The notes beneath the pieces were generated by a model that worked only from the letters and a program-made list of their open reading frames with translations, was not told the origin of the DNA and did not search any database. From contig OZ245787.1 of NCBI GenBank assembly GCA_965228015.1, positions 1,364,001 through 1,428,000 on the forward strand: a DNA stretch of 64,000 bases, given 5' to 3'. This DNA is from SKKY01 sp965228015. GTDB lineage: Bacteria; Bacillota; Peptococcia; Peptococcales; SKKY01. The translations under genes were made by a program, and so were the position numbers. How positions within the stretch are numbered: position 1 is the stretch's first letter; each line of letters begins with the position of its first letter. This document shows, piece after piece, positions 63,440 through 64,000 of the stretch.

Positions 63440-64000
63440 AGATTATTTTATAAAAGAAAACATAAATATTTCAGACCTGCAACTCAATAATTTTTTAAAA
63501 TATAAAGATTTGCTTCGTGAATGGAACGAAAAAATTAACCTTACTGCCATATTGGAAGATAAAGAAATATTTTACAAGCATTTTATTGACTCTTTGCTTA
63601 TACTTAAGCTAGATAAGTTGAATTTTGCGGGGAAATCTATTATTGATGTTGGCACAGGAGCAGGTTTTCCGGGGCTGCCATTGGCAATAATGATTAAAGA
63701 GCTTAATGTTACTTTGTCAGATTCTTTAAATAAAAGAATGGAATTTTTAAAAAAGGTAGGGAAAGAGTTAGATTTGTCAAACCTTTGTTTCTTAGAAGGC
63801 AGAGCAGAAGATTTGGGTAAAAACATTCTATATAGAGAGAAATATGATTATTCTGTTGCAAGGGCTGTATCCAGAATGCCTGTATTGTTAGAGTATACAC
63901 TTCCCTTTGTAAAAAAAGAGGGGTTTGTTATTGCTTATAAAGGACCAGAATTTGAAGAAGAGCTTAAGAACTCAAATAATGTTCTTGAAATACTAGGGGG
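63423..64000 (+). CDS. rsmG: 16S rRNA (guanine527-N7)-methyltransferase RsmG, cut by the window end
   Basis: The ATG at 63423 lies inside the end of mnmG. About 192 codons are present: the NLTAILEDKEIFYKHFIDSL segment, SAM motif DVGTGAGFPGLPLAIM, LSDSLNKRMEFLKKV, and ARAVSRMPVLLEY with the conserved Arg. It modifies G527 of 16S rRNA, where loss gives low-level streptomycin resistance. The last part lies outside the window. No lesion so far. Confidence 0.96.
   Translation, partial: MSKIFKDYFIKENINISDLQLNNFLKYKDLLREWNEKINLTAILEDKEIFYKHFIDSLLILKLDKLNFAGKSIIDVGTGAGFPGLPLAIMIKELNVTLSDSLNKRMEFLKKVGKELDLSNLCFLEGRAEDLGKNILYREKYDYSVARAVSRMPVLLEYTLPFVKKEGFVIAYKGPEFEEELKNSNNVLEILG

Overview
The window is a low-GC Gram-positive chromosome segment spanning the replication origin (dnaA-dnaN-recF-gyrB-gyrA). 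The Bacillus/Clostridia-type flagellar late operon, two T-box leaders, a cobalamin riboswitch and especially a SCIFF ranthipeptide with its radical SAM maturase point to a motile member of the Clostridia. No species name is offered.

Layout. 1-8192 (minus strand): part of a group I intron at the 3' end of the flagellin gene, then hag, csrA, fliW, a yviE-like gene, flgL, flgK, flgN, flgM and a yvyF-like gene, with sigma-28-type promoters before hag and flgM. An IS3-family element separates this operon from a decayed comFC. 8.2-15.3 kb: dusB, coaX, an orphan Phd-type antitoxin with 11-bp iterons, one intact aminotransferase, and a T-box-led Lrp/aminotransferase pair in which both genes are frameshifted. 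15.3-18.0 kb: a second IS3 copy with an ISL3-family element nested in it. 18.0-20.7 kb: a GGDEF response regulator and a frameshifted PAS histidine kinase. 20.8-24.7 kb: a minor-prepilin cluster with two prepilins carrying a beta-solenoid domain. 24.7-31.9 kb: a cobalamin-riboswitch-led operon (methyltransferase, FMN_bind::binding-protein fusion, permease, ATPase, ApbE, NusG_II, Gx/EetB-like) in which almost every gene is broken. 32-43.6 kb: hpf, cspA, an intact ISL3 copy, walJ, trxB, two exported FAD oxidoreductases, an M23 peptidase, and scfB/scfA. 43.6-57.9 kb: the dnaA-to-serS block between two inverted ISLre2-type elements. 58.0-64.0 kb: rpmH, rnpA, yidD, yidC, jag, mnmE, mnmG, rsmG.

How it fits together. 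CsrA and FliW, encoded just before hag, probably restrain flagellin translation through a GGA hairpin in the hag leader, and the sigma-28-type promoters make hag and flgM late genes. In most Firmicutes rpmH is divergent from dnaA. Here both point the same way, and flipping the segment between the two ISLre2 copies restores the usual order, so an IS-mediated inversion of the origin block is the simplest reading. The block carries its own DnaA boxes, so every gene stays co-oriented with replication.

Gene decay is uneven. At least eleven accessory genes carry frameshifts or stops, while the AT-rich, homopolymer-rich replication and translation genes are clean. That argues for real pseudogenisation together with IS expansion, although read errors at homopolymers cannot be excluded from the sequence alone.
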